From Roseivirga sp. 4D4 (GTDB lineage Bacteria; Bacteroidota; Bacteroidia; Cytophagales; Cyclobacteriaceae): 64,000 nt of DNA. How positions within the stretch are numbered: the stretch's first letter is position 1; each line of letters starts with the position of its first letter. The position numbers and the translations under genes were made by a program. The stretch lies in the NCBI RefSeq assembly GCF_001747095.1, contig NZ_MDGP01000001.1:3021001-3085000 (forward strand), in the 5' to 3' direction. The notes beneath the pieces are model-generated. The model was not told the DNA's origin, searched no databases, and saw only the letters and a list, made by a program, of their open reading frames with translations. Below, piece by piece: positions 37,965-47,346 of this stretch.

Positions 37965-39389
37965 TCAATCTGATTTTAGTTTTAACCGACTCATTGGATT
38001 ACTATATTGTACGTGTTTTTTGCTATCAATATACTGATCCTCTCCATGGCCTATCATCCACCATGTTACTAATGAAATAAAGAGATAAGCCTCCACATTA
38101 GCTGTTAGGAGCGGTAGCAAAAGTCCAAACTTAACAGAGGCGGCAATGAAAGGAACCATTTTTTCCTCATTAGAGCCTAAGGTGCGCTGATAAGCAAAAC
38201 AGTGTTTGATTCCTAAGAACAAGACAAGGAAATAAATAAAGGCACCTAAGAACCCCATTTGTACTCCATAGATTAAAAACTGATTTTCCCCACCAACTAT
38301 TAGGTCACTCTCAACCCCACCAACATTTCCACTGGTTCCCAAACCTATACCAAATGGATTATTGATCATACTATCAATTGCTTCCAGCCAATCCAAAACA
38401 TGTGTCAAACTTGAAGAGTTCTGAAAAGTAATTGTGTCAATGACAAAATATCTTAGCTCGTCAGAAGCTAGAAACATAAAGTAAAGACCAAAAACTGAAG
38501 CTAAGACGAATGTACTCAGAATTATACGATAATACTTTAGCTGAAATGCCACAAATACTAGCATCACAAAAAATGCCAGGAAAGTGGCTCGAGAATAAGC
38601 AAATAAAAGGCTCAGGAGACCTAATACAAGAAAGAAAAAGTATATCAGCTTGTTGGTTTTATTTTTAGAATTTACCATCTGATAAATGGTATATGACACC
38701 AAGAGAAGCATTGAAGCTGAAAGCTCCAAAGGATTAGCATAGAGAGATGCATACCGAGGTTTACCACCTTGCGCTTCAAATGTATAGCCAATACCAAAGA
38801 CTCCTTTTAAATCGATGTCCTTCATTTCTCTATGATAGAGTGCGGAATCGATGAATGCATGTAAGTGATAGCCTACCATCTTCTCAAATACAACCACTAT
38901 TGTCGTAACGAGAGTAAGTCCCAAGAAGAGCTTAAAACCTGTATTCCAATCGGCATAGGTCAATTTTGTATTTCTCCCGAACAAATAAAAGACAGGAATA
39001 AGTAACACATTCTTCAGATAAACAATCTTATTGATGAATGCTGCTTCGCCAACAGGAAGGATGGCATAGGCTATAGCTATTAGTGTAAATAGAAAGAGAG
39101 TTTTATCCAATAAGCCTAATTTCCATTGCCTCTTTATATGATTTTGAGAGCCAAAAAGAATCATAATTGCTCCACCAAAGATTAGAACCTCTTTAGAATA
39201 CTGTAAAATCTGGTTAAGAACTGGGACTTTAAAACCTACATAAATAATATTCAAGAAAACGGAATAAACCGGCAAAATCAGTATACAGTAAAAAAGTAGG
39301 TATTTAAAATCAGCCTTCAGAAGCTGTTGTGCTATGTATATATAGAATATAGCATACGCAATTAGTAATAAGGAAGCAACAATGCTCAA
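37965..39389 (-). CDS. O-antigen polymerase/ligase family membrane protein (Wzy/WaaL)
   Basis: A 474-residue integral membrane protein has about twelve helices. A large external loop near residues 330-375 contains NNPFGIGLGTSGNVGG and GGENQFLIYGVQMGFLG, typical of the Wzy_C/O-antigen ligase family. SRATFLAFFVML earlier is also characteristic. It either polymerises lipid-linked repeats or transfers them. Position next to the Wzx and Wzz genes favours polymerase. It is the last gene of the long minus-strand cluster. Confidence 0.88.
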   Translation of the reverse strand: MSIVASLLLIAYAIFYIYIAQQLLKADFKYLLFYCILILPVYSVFLNIIYVGFKVPVLNQILQYSKEVLIFGGAIMILFGSQNHIKRQWKLGLLDKTLFLFTLIAIAYAILPVGEAAFINKIVYLKNVLLIPVFYLFGRNTKLTYADWNTGFKLFLGLTLVTTIVVVFEKMVGYHLHAFIDSALYHREMKDIDLKGVFGIGYTFEAQGGKPRYASLYANPLELSASMLLLVSYTIYQMVNSKNKTNKLIYFFFLVLGLLSLLFAYSRATFLAFFVMLVFVAFQLKYYRIILSTFVLASVFGLYFMFLASDELRYFVIDTITFQNSSSLTHVLDWLEAIDSMINNPFGIGLGTSGNVGGVESDLIVGGENQFLIYGVQMGFLGAFIYFLVLFLGIKHCFAYQRTLGSNEEKMVPFIAASVKFGLLLPLLTANVEAYLFISLVTWWMIGHGEDQYIDSKKHVQYSNPMSRLKLKSD

Positions 39390-39401
39390 CTCTATAGGGT
39401 G

Positions 39402-40646
39402 TTAAAAATTTGGACTTGCTGATAACCTCAGCATCATGCCATGAGCAGCAAAGTTAATTACTTCTGTCAGTAGAAGAGCAAAAGCTAGGCCCATGGCACC
39501 ATAATAATAACTACCAATTAATGATGCCAATACCATAAAGCAGGCAGTAACCCAAGTAGCCTTGACCAATTCAGACTTCCGCTCAGTAGCCAAAATCTTT
39601 GTTATGTTCTTCACGTTAAGAGCACTCATAAAGGGAATAAAGGACATTACTCGGAGTAAATCTGCACTGAAATCAATATAATCTCCTCCAACAACTCGAA
39701 TGACATATGGAGCTCCTAAAGAAAAGCTTATTCCTATGAATAGTGTAATTGCCAGACTTGTAATATACGCCTTTGAGAGGTAGGCGTGATACTTAACTCT
39801 GTCTTCATGATACATTCTTGTTGCTTGTTGAAGTATAGATTGCACAATGAACATAGGTACCAATCTTAATAAGAATGCCACTCTCTGCGCCAACGCATAC
39901 TGACCCAATTGAAAATCCGAAATAAAATTACTTAGAATCACTACTCCCCCATGTATAGAAATATGACCTGCAATCGTAGAGAGGAAGTAGTGAAAGTTCT
40001 CTCGAAACCTAACTTGCAACGCACTAAAGGTTGGTGGTCTCAGCTTTATCTTTTCTGCCCTATAAATTAAATGTAACAACACTACGTTCACCATGAAGGC
40101 ACTCATTCCAAATAGAAAATTGACCCATTTGGCCTGAGTAGGTGATCTTAGAATTAGATAAATGGAAAAAGCATATATGACTTTTGTAACAACATTTCCG
40201 TAAGCCAGCCAGGAAATTCTATCCAGTCCTTGCAAAATAAACATTGGGAAAACGGCCTCGTTCAAGAGAATTATGGTGGAAAACAGTAATATGACGGACT
40301 GCCGATGAAATACACCAAAAACGTTTATTAACAGTAAAAGAACAGAGAACAACAGAACAGCAACGAAAAGTCTTGTCCAAAGTATTTCGTTAATCAGAAC
40401 TTCCTTCTTTTCTAAGCTGTGTCTCACTAGCGCCAGTCTTTTGGGACCATTCAGGTGAAAGCCATAATTCACCAGAATGCTGAAAAGCATCACTATAGAA
40501 AGAGAAAGGTTAATCACACCAAAAACATCCTCGCCCAAAGTCTGAAAGACATATGGAGTCACCACAAGGGCTACAAGTACATTGACTCCTTGATTGAGAG
40601 ATAGGTTAATAAAGTTTTTGGAATGTACCTGTTTTAAAAAGCGCAA
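39402..40646 (-). CDS. polysaccharide flippase (Wzx-like), first copy
   Basis: A 414-residue membrane protein of the MOP/PST superfamily has roughly twelve helices. The N-terminal NFINLSLNQGVNVLVALVVTPYVFQTLGEDVFGVINLS block is the standard Wzx start, and LGQYALAQRVAFLLRLVPMFI is the mid-protein repeat. It should flip undecaprenyl-linked repeat units to the periplasm. It lies between the polymerase and the Wzz-like gene, together forming a Wzx/Wzy/Wzz set. Confidence 0.9.
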   Translation of the reverse strand: MRFLKQVHSKNFINLSLNQGVNVLVALVVTPYVFQTLGEDVFGVINLSLSIVMLFSILVNYGFHLNGPKRLALVRHSLEKKEVLINEILWTRLFVAVLLFSVLLLLINVFGVFHRQSVILLFSTIILLNEAVFPMFILQGLDRISWLAYGNVVTKVIYAFSIYLILRSPTQAKWVNFLFGMSAFMVNVVLLHLIYRAEKIKLRPPTFSALQVRFRENFHYFLSTIAGHISIHGGVVILSNFISDFQLGQYALAQRVAFLLRLVPMFIVQSILQQATRMYHEDRVKYHAYLSKAYITSLAITLFIGISFSLGAPYVIRVVGGDYIDFSADLLRVMSFIPFMSALNVKNITKILATERKSELVKATWVTACFMVLASLIGSYYYGAMGLAFALLLTEVINFAAHGMMLRLSASPNF

Positions 40647-40677
40647 GTTTTTAGCTAAAAGTTGTTCACTTTGAAAA

Positions 40678-41751
40678 CTAATTTTTCAAAGCGATACTAA
40701 ACATACGCTTTAAGGTAAAGTAAAGAAGCATTAGAGCCAAACCAACAACAATGCCAACAACAAGTGTTTTGAAAAGTTTCCATTGGTTGTGTTGAAGTGG
40801 GTATTTGGGAATATCAATCACTTGAATCAAAGGAGTATTATTGCGTAAAGAAATCTTAGCAATTTCTAACTGTTTAACTATCTCCTGATAAACAGCACCA
40901 TTCGCCTGTACCTGAATCAATGCCTTCTGATAAGGAACTTGACTCATTCTGTAAAGCGGGTTAGGATTCGGGACGCTCTCTTCGGCTTGTGCCAAAAAAA
41001 GCAACGACTCATCTAAAGCAGTTCTTACACTATCAGCCTGTTTAGTAAGTGCCTCTACACTTAAACTCGCCTTTTTAGCTTTAGTCTGTTGGTAAAATTG
41101 ATTTACATTTCTAACATGAATTTCATTAAACGCCTTGGCCAACTCTTCATCTTTGCTGTAAAAGCCAATCTCCAAAATCGAGGTCTTTCTGTTTGGTTTA
41201 GCCACATGCAAAAACTGCTCTTGCACCAACAGAGATAACTCAAACAAAACGCTATCCTGTGCCCGTGAAAAATCTTCTCTAGGTAACTTAAAACTATCTA
41301 AGTCCAGGTCTTTTTTTATTAAATCATCATTCAATTCCAATACACTGGACAAACGACTAATTAATTGCTCATTACCGGATTGGAAATCATAACTGAACAA
41401 AAGAGTCTTCTGAATCATATTAAATGACCTATATAGCGCCTGAATATTGTCTATCTGAAAAAGTGTATTCCCGTCAGTAATGGAGCCCAAATTAATGCCC
41501 GCCACAGAGGCTAAAGAAGATATTCCACCTAAACTTGAAGTACTTTCGTTTTCAAGAACAAAGGTTGTTTTGGAAAAGTACACTTTGGGTTTAAGATAAT
41601 TGTATGCGACTATCAGGATAAGGATCAAAACAGTACCAATACCGATAAGCAACCACTTAGAAAAAAGATATTTAACCCAGTCGAAAAACCATTGAATTAA
41701 GAGCCCTAGTGATATCTTTTCTTCTTCAATATGATTTTCTTCTTGATTCAC
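40678..41751 (-). CDS. Wzz-like chain-length determinant
   Basis: The 357-residue protein has two membrane helices, near residues 35-55 and 325-345, around a periplasmic coiled-coil region. It has the Wzz N-domain hallmark AYNYLKPKVYFSKTTFVLE and a proline-rich IQVIDIPKYPLQHNQ before the second helix. It regulates polymer length. There is no fused or neighbouring BY-kinase domain, so the copolymerase is of the Wzz rather than the Wzc type. It is 31 bases after the 2OG oxygenase gene. Confidence 0.88.
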   Translation of the reverse strand: MNQEENHIEEEKISLGLLIQWFFDWVKYLFSKWLLIGIGTVLILILIVAYNYLKPKVYFSKTTFVLENESTSSLGGISSLASVAGINLGSITDGNTLFQIDNIQALYRSFNMIQKTLLFSYDFQSGNEQLISRLSSVLELNDDLIKKDLDLDSFKLPREDFSRAQDSVLFELSLLVQEQFLHVAKPNRKTSILEIGFYSKDEELAKAFNEIHVRNVNQFYQQTKAKKASLSVEALTKQADSVRTALDESLLFLAQAEESVPNPNPLYRMSQVPYQKALIQVQANGAVYQEIVKQLEIAKISLRNNTPLIQVIDIPKYPLQHNQWKLFKTLVVGIVVGLALMLLYFTLKRMFSIALKN

Positions 41752-41782
41752 AATTCAATACCTTTCTTACAAAACTAGAAAC

Positions 41783-42568
41783 TTATTTATAAACTGATTT
41801 TGATGTCTTGACATCGACTCTTTTCCTAATTAAATCAAGAATCTCTTCATCATCCCTTTGGTCTTCAGTCGGAGCATAAAGCGCTCTAGATCTTTCTGGA
41901 GCATTCTCCACAGGATCTGCTAAATAGTAGACCGCTATTGAATTACGGGAGTATCCTTGAGGACAGCTCACTGGTCTTGAAATACCATGCCATGAGTTGC
42001 AGGTTGTATCAAACAACAAAGCCCTGTTAAACTTGATTTGTACTTCCGTCTTTAGAATATTAGGTGAACCCTTTTCTTCATCATGAGACCAAAGCCCTAG
42101 GCTACCTCCCCAGTCTTCCTCCCAATCCTTTGTCAAATAAACTATCAGGTTCAACTTTCTCTGCAAACCCAATTTAGGATGAATGCTATAATCCAAGTGT
42201 GGATTTAACTTACCCCCACTACCATGCATATGCCAGCCTCCTCCATGTAATCCATTATCGGGATAAAGTTGTACACCCGTCAATTTGCTCAAAGCCTTTA
42301 CAACAGGCTCTGAGTTTAAGAATTGAAGAAATTGATAAGTAACTGGTGGATAAGAGTTCCAATCATTCAGAGCTTTCTTTATTTCAAGTGGATTGTTGTA
42401 TTCGAACAACTTAGTATCACCTATACTCGGGAAATCATAAAATAAATCCTCTGCCAAATTAAAAGGTAAAAACTCGTCCAGAATTAGATGCGGAAAGGGT
42501 TCTGCATTTTCATAAATAGACTGACTATCTATAATCCTTTGTATATCAAATAATTCTAAAGTGTTCAT
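41783..42568 (-). CDS. 2-oxoglutarate/Fe(II)-dependent oxygenase
   Basis: The 261-residue protein has the double-stranded beta-helix iron site. HxD is in NPHLDYSIHP (about residues 118-127), a distal His is in SWHGISRPV, and an Arg in YSRNSIAVYYL fits 2-oxoglutarate binding. This is the 2OG-FeII_Oxy_3-type group related to prolyl hydroxylases. Its place, with a four-base overlap with the GT2 gene, inside a polysaccharide operon suggests it hydroxylates a sugar or glycan-linked group. The substrate is unknown. Confidence 0.85.
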   Translation of the reverse strand: MNTLELFDIQRIIDSQSIYENAEPFPHLILDEFLPFNLAEDLFYDFPSIGDTKLFEYNNPLEIKKALNDWNSYPPVTYQFLQFLNSEPVVKALSKLTGVQLYPDNGLHGGGWHMHGSGGKLNPHLDYSIHPKLGLQRKLNLIVYLTKDWEEDWGGSLGLWSHDEEKGSPNILKTEVQIKFNRALLFDTTCNSWHGISRPVSCPQGYSRNSIAVYYLADPVENAPERSRALYAPTEDQRDDEEILDLIRKRVDVKTSKSVYK

Positions 42569-43524
42569 TTATACAGTTGAATATAGGAGATGTGATTTAA
42601 TTTGCTTTCATCTAAGGGTTTAGTAAAACCGTGAAAAAAACCATGAAGATAGGCCCTTAGCTTTCTAAATCTCCTTTTAAAGGTAAAATATGCAATATGC
42701 CCCAGAAATGAGTATATCTGATAAATCAAGGTTGGAATTATATAAATACTCTTGACGTGCCTTCTAATGAAAAACCAATTATTCCTTGTTGCCAAGTAGT
42801 GAAAGAAGGGCTTCAAGACTCCCTCAGGATTCTCCTTTTCAGACTTAGAAGCCATCCCTACTGCATGATAAACTTTGGAATCGGCACAAAAGTACAACTG
42901 ATACCCCTTTTTACGGATTTCCATGGAGTAATCCACATCATCGAAACAACCATAAAAATATAGCTCACTGGTTAATCCGACTTCTTTCACGACCGAACTC
43001 CGAATTAAAAATGCACATCCCGTAATCCAGTCTGTAGGTTTTGTGGTTTCATAGGATCCATCGTCAATTTTATTCTCACCGATTGGTGTTGGACGGGTAA
43101 ATAAAGGATTATACTTTCCTCCAGCATTCCAAATCACGTTTCGATCCGACTCATAATAAATCTTAGGCTGGACAGCACCAATACTCGAGTCAGATTCGAT
43201 TTTCGCTAACAAAATATTCAAAAAGTCTGGCTCAACTTTAGTGTCATTGTTCAACAACATTACATAGTCACAACCCAATTCAAGTGCCTTTCTAATCCCG
43301 CTATTATTCCCACCTGTAAACCCGAGATTCCGAGTATTTTCTACAGTAACAATCCAAGGGTGTGCGGTCTTCAATAACTCCAATGAATTATCTGAAGAGT
43401 CATTATCTACCAAAATGACCGAGATGGCCCTGTAGTGGACATTCTCCAAGGACTTCAAACAATCATGTGTTAACTCAAAGGAGTTCCAGTTAATGATTAT
43501 TATTCCAATTGTAGGCGTTTCCAT
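42565..43524 (-). CDS. glycosyltransferase family 2
   Basis: The 319-residue GT-A enzyme has IIIINWNSFELTHDCLKSL at its start, VDNDSSDNS and the metal-binding MLLNNDTKV. CDWITGCAFLIRS-like TDWITGCAFLI and the catalytic FFDD-type YGCFDDVDYSMEIRKKGY follow. A hydrophobic segment near residues 265-285 probably anchors it. It resembles rhamnosyl- or galactofuranosyl-transferase-like GT2 proteins, but donor specificity cannot be read. It is 21 bases after the export gene. Confidence 0.92.
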   Translation of the reverse strand: METPTIGIIIINWNSFELTHDCLKSLENVHYRAISVILVDNDSSDNSLELLKTAHPWIVTVENTRNLGFTGGNNSGIRKALELGCDYVMLLNNDTKVEPDFLNILLAKIESDSSIGAVQPKIYYESDRNVIWNAGGKYNPLFTRPTPIGENKIDDGSYETTKPTDWITGCAFLIRSSVVKEVGLTSELYFYGCFDDVDYSMEIRKKGYQLYFCADSKVYHAVGMASKSEKENPEGVLKPFFHYLATRNNWFFIRRHVKSIYIIPTLIYQIYSFLGHIAYFTFKRRFRKLRAYLHGFFHGFTKPLDESKLNHISYIQLYK

Positions 43525-43545
43525 TGGATTAATAGTATACCTAAA

Positions 43546-46119
43546 TTAGTTTGAGCTGGTAATTTGATTTACTACAAGAACTAATGTAGCTAAACCACTT
43601 GTGACAGCCACAACGTCTTGGATTCTAAGTGGGATTTTAAGCGGCTTAGCGGGAACAATAATCTCCGCACCTCTAGCAACCTTGGGATAAAACCTGAACC
43701 ATAAAAATTTCTTGGTTCTAGCCACTGAACCATTTGCATATACTACATAAGTGCCGTTTCTCTTGGCTCGGTTATCGAAGCCGCCTGCACTGTTTATGTA
43801 ATGCTTAAGAGACCTACCTTCCTCGAACCTCACAGTGGTAGGATAGAGTAGTTTTCCTCTTAACCGAACTGTTTCAGTCTTTTTTGGGATAATCAAGACA
43901 TCTCCCTCCTCTAATAGAAGGTCTGCAGGAGAACCGGGTCTTTTTAAAATTTCATCAAGCTTTATACCGATCGCCTCTGCCTGCTTAAACGAGGAATTCC
44001 CTAAAAGCGAGTTCTTCTCAAGTATCTCTTTGAGTCTTTCTCTCTTGGCAAAATTAGACAATGACTGATTGCTTTCATTTTGTTCCTCCAGCCTTGTAAG
44101 GTTTTCTTCAACTCTAGCGATCATCAAATACTCGGACTCTGTCAATGTTTCAGGTTCAATCTGAAGCCTTTTTTGCAATTCGACTAAATCGTCTATTTGC
44201 TGTTCAATATCAGTTTCTTCTTCAAAAAACTCAGTTCTTCTAATTAAAGTGGCACCCTCTGCAAAAGCATAATTGTTTAATCCACCAGCTCTGGTGAGTA
44301 TATCCGAAATTCTCTCTCCATGATTTTTGATTGCATACTTTCCTGGGTAGAGAACTTGCCCTTCGATACTCGCAAACTCTTGGCGATGAAAATTAGGGTT
44401 ACGCCTGACAACTATATGATCAAACGGCTCAATACTGAAAGAAGCATTACTGCCAGTATTTAAAAAATTCAAATCCGTATCGACAATTAGAACTTCAGAA
44501 AGGTCAAAATTGACTTCAGACTCATCAGTCACTCTTCTATTGATATCTATGCGTTTGCCAGTCGCGGATTCTTTAAAACCTCCTGCAAATAAAATAACAT
44601 CTCGCAAGGTCATCCCTTCGGAATAAGCAAAGATCCCAGTGTTATTGACTTCTCCAGAAATCTCAATGTACTTCTCCGCCCTCAAATCATTTTTGGAAAG
44701 TATATTTAACACATCCTCCTTCTGAAGTTTAATGTCAGGTATATCACCTTTTAATAATCTACCAAGATCGAAAGATATGGTTTCGGTACTTAGGTCTTCT
44801 TTGGTTCTCAGAATAAAGGCACGGTTTAAAAAAGCATCTGGTCTTATTGCAAATCCTTCTTCAATTATGGACTTAACAGTGGATTGTTCCGTAATAGAAT
44901 AATTACCAGGCCTAAAAACAGCCCCTTTAATAATGACTCGGTTTTTATAACGATCCAATACCTCCTCAACTTCAAAAATATCTCCAGCCTTAGGACTAAA
45001 AACCTCAAACTGATTGGAGCTAACATCGGCAATTACTCTTTCTCCATCAATAATTCGATTCACTTTGATTGAATTCGAATAGGCATTCTCAGAAAAGCCT
45101 CCAGCATAACCTAATAAGGTCTCAAGCGATTCATTTTCTTTCAGTTCAAACTTACCAGGCGTTTTAACAGCACCCAATAATGTCACTCTATTGGTATAAG
45201 GCCCAACAATTACAACATCATTATTCTCTAGCCTAATATTCCCCTTGGAATTACCGTTTACCAAAAAATCATAAACATCAATGACACTGACTAACTTATT
45301 ATCACGGAAGACTCTGATCTCTCTCAACGTTCCTTTCTCTGTAACTCCTCCGGCATTATACAAGGCATTGAATACTGTGCTTAAAGAACTCATACTGTAC
45401 GTCCCTGGTATTCGGATCGCACCGACAACACTGATGCTGATAGTTCTGAGTTGACCCACGGATATGGATAGAAATGTATTTGGTTTATCACCTATTAAAC
45501 CTGGGTAAACGGCTCCTAGTTTACGTCTGACAGTTGCCTTGGCTTGGTTAATAGAAAGGCCCGAGATACTTATGGGACCGACATTTTCCAGTATAATAGT
45601 CCCATCAGGATTTATCTCTGATTGGTAGTAACTCTCTGACTGTCCATAAACATCTATAAACAATTCATCTCCTGGCCCCAATCGATAATCCTCAGGAGTC
45701 GGGATATTGAGGCTATTTTGAAAAGATAGCAAAGAGCTATTACTGAAGACATCCAAACCGAATATTTCCGACCTTAAGGTACTTACCCTATCCAAAGAAT
45801 CTCGATATGCCTTTCTAAGCCTGCTATCATTAATTGGAGAGGAAGAAACAGGTGAAACTCTCTTACTCTTAAAGTCCGTTATACGGTTATTTAGTTTTGC
45901 AATGTCTTCAACAGAAACTCCTTGGCCTTTAGCTAATTGTAGCAGCTCTTGTTGGGAATACCCAGCAGCATTCGCTCTTTGAATCAGCAGTTCTAACTGC
46001 TTATCCGAAAGCTCTGAAATATTAACCGAGGAGAAATCAGGTAGCGACTGTCCTATGATAAGGTGAGTGGAAAAAATTAGGGCTAAAAATAAAGCCCATT
46101 TCAATCGATATAAACGCAT
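43546..46119 (-). CDS. polysaccharide export protein with six SLBB repeats (Wza-like)
   Basis: The 857-residue secreted protein has a signal peptide ending near LIIGQS and a polysaccharide export domain at about 140-220 (YRLGPGDELFIDVYGQSESYY). About six SLBB-type repeats follow, each with a G-x-V-x-x-P-G-x-Y/F core, including VVGAIRIPGTY, LLGAVKTPGKF, IKGAVFRPGNY, ISGEVNNTGIF, IEGQVLYPGKY and LRGKLLYP. The C-terminal hydrophobic helix resembles the Wza outer-membrane helix. It should form the channel carrying polymer through the periplasm and outer membrane. It is larger than E. coli Wza (about 380 residues), as is normal in Bacteroidota. Confidence 0.93.
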   Translation of the reverse strand: MRLYRLKWALFLALIFSTHLIIGQSLPDFSSVNISELSDKQLELLIQRANAAGYSQQELLQLAKGQGVSVEDIAKLNNRITDFKSKRVSPVSSSPINDSRLRKAYRDSLDRVSTLRSEIFGLDVFSNSSLLSFQNSLNIPTPEDYRLGPGDELFIDVYGQSESYYQSEINPDGTIILENVGPISISGLSINQAKATVRRKLGAVYPGLIGDKPNTFLSISVGQLRTISISVVGAIRIPGTYSMSSLSTVFNALYNAGGVTEKGTLREIRVFRDNKLVSVIDVYDFLVNGNSKGNIRLENNDVVIVGPYTNRVTLLGAVKTPGKFELKENESLETLLGYAGGFSENAYSNSIKVNRIIDGERVIADVSSNQFEVFSPKAGDIFEVEEVLDRYKNRVIIKGAVFRPGNYSITEQSTVKSIIEEGFAIRPDAFLNRAFILRTKEDLSTETISFDLGRLLKGDIPDIKLQKEDVLNILSKNDLRAEKYIEISGEVNNTGIFAYSEGMTLRDVILFAGGFKESATGKRIDINRRVTDESEVNFDLSEVLIVDTDLNFLNTGSNASFSIEPFDHIVVRRNPNFHRQEFASIEGQVLYPGKYAIKNHGERISDILTRAGGLNNYAFAEGATLIRRTEFFEEETDIEQQIDDLVELQKRLQIEPETLTESEYLMIARVEENLTRLEEQNESNQSLSNFAKRERLKEILEKNSLLGNSSFKQAEAIGIKLDEILKRPGSPADLLLEEGDVLIIPKKTETVRLRGKLLYPTTVRFEEGRSLKHYINSAGGFDNRAKRNGTYVVYANGSVARTKKFLWFRFYPKVARGAEIIVPAKPLKIPLRIQDVVAVTSGLATLVLVVNQITSSN

Positions 46120-46192
46120 AGGGTGGAACTACTTATCTATTGCAAGATAAGAGATAATTATATAAAAGAAGGTTTAGAGAGAATGAATACGG

Positions 46193-47320
46193 CTAACCCG
46201 CATTCTTAGAAATGGAAACGACTTTGGTCTCGTTTCTTTGAGCACGATTTCGCTCTTTGAGTTCTTCCTTTCGTTTGTCAATTGCTGACTTAAAGATAAG
46301 TTCAAGAATGGTGCCCAAAGCAAAAACAGTCACCAATATGGAAGGAATAACAATGGCATCAGAAAAATTCTTCAAAACCAAGGCCAGAAGCACGAAGACG
46401 ATATTAACCGTTACAAGAATTCCCGTTGACTGGGCGTGATTACAACCTAGTCTTAGCAAAATATGGTGAAAATGCGTTCTATCAGGGTGCATAGGAGATT
46501 TGCCTTTGGCAACTCGCTTGACAAAAACACGTGCGGTATCAGCGAGTGGTAATATCAATACTGCTATTGCGGTTCCTATTGACCCTCCAAAAGCAAATTC
46601 GGAAGATACCAATCCTGAATTGGAGTCAATAAACTTGATTGTAACAATAGACAGAAAAAAGCCTATCAATAGCGACCCTGTATCACCCATAAATATCTTG
46701 GAAGGAGCCCAGTTAAAATTTAAGAACGCCAAAAGTCCTCCAGCAAAAGCAAAGGAAATTAAGGCAAACGAATCAAGATTGTTAAGATAAAACCAAGTGC
46801 CAAAGAACAAAGATGCTATTACCCCAACTGACCCAGCAAGCCCATCAATACCGTCTACAAGGTTATAAGCATTTGTAATAACTATTATCGTGAACACTGA
46901 TATCATATAACTCACTGCTAATGGCACCTCTCCTATACTAAATAATAATCCATATAATGACATTAGCCTTATGTCGCAAACTGTGACAATAATAAGAGCA
47001 GCAGCTATTTGACCAAATAGTTTCTGGAAGGCCCTGAGGTTAATAAGATCATCTCTAAAGCCAATAATAAACATTATGGACAAAGCACTTAGGACATATT
47101 TTGTCTCTCGCAATACTTCAAAAGGTGCCCAAATAAGAATGGCAATACAAAAACCAATGAAGAGAGGCAAACCTCCCATAGCAGGGGTTTTAGCTGTGTG
47201 GATTTTACGTCCACCTGGATCATCCAAGAAATTTCTTCTCTTAAAAAACTTTATAAAAACCGGAAACATCAGAAATGTCACTAAGAACGCAGTACCACCT
47301 ACTAAAAAAATTTGTTCCAT
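46193..47320 (-). CDS. MraY/WecA/WbpL family sugar-1-phosphate transferase
   Basis: The 375-residue protein has about eleven membrane helices. Catalytic acids lie in FRDDLINLRAFQKL and in NAYNLVDGIDGLAG. FMGDTGSLLIGF and the cytoplasmic HPDRTHFHHILLRLG complete the family motifs. It begins a polymer by moving a GlcNAc-type (or QuiNAc or FucNAc) phosphate to undecaprenyl phosphate. This is distinct from the PHPT primer at 26683-28065. An SDR gene sits just upstream, echoing the wbpV-wbpL order of Pseudomonas. Confidence 0.93.
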   Translation of the reverse strand: MEQIFLVGGTAFLVTFLMFPVFIKFFKRRNFLDDPGGRKIHTAKTPAMGGLPLFIGFCIAILIWAPFEVLRETKYVLSALSIMFIIGFRDDLINLRAFQKLFGQIAAALIIVTVCDIRLMSLYGLLFSIGEVPLAVSYMISVFTIIVITNAYNLVDGIDGLAGSVGVIASLFFGTWFYLNNLDSFALISFAFAGGLLAFLNFNWAPSKIFMGDTGSLLIGFFLSIVTIKFIDSNSGLVSSEFAFGGSIGTAIAVLILPLADTARVFVKRVAKGKSPMHPDRTHFHHILLRLGCNHAQSTGILVTVNIVFVLLALVLKNFSDAIVIPSILVTVFALGTILELIFKSAIDKRKEELKERNRAQRNETKVVSISKNAG

Positions 47321-47346
47321 CTTACAAAGATAAGAATTGGTCGCTG

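Noticed and set aside
47325..47332. TATCTTTG box before the WecA-like gene
   Set aside because: It ends four bases before the ATG, so transcription would begin inside the start codon, and the gene is probably read from the upstream SDR gene.
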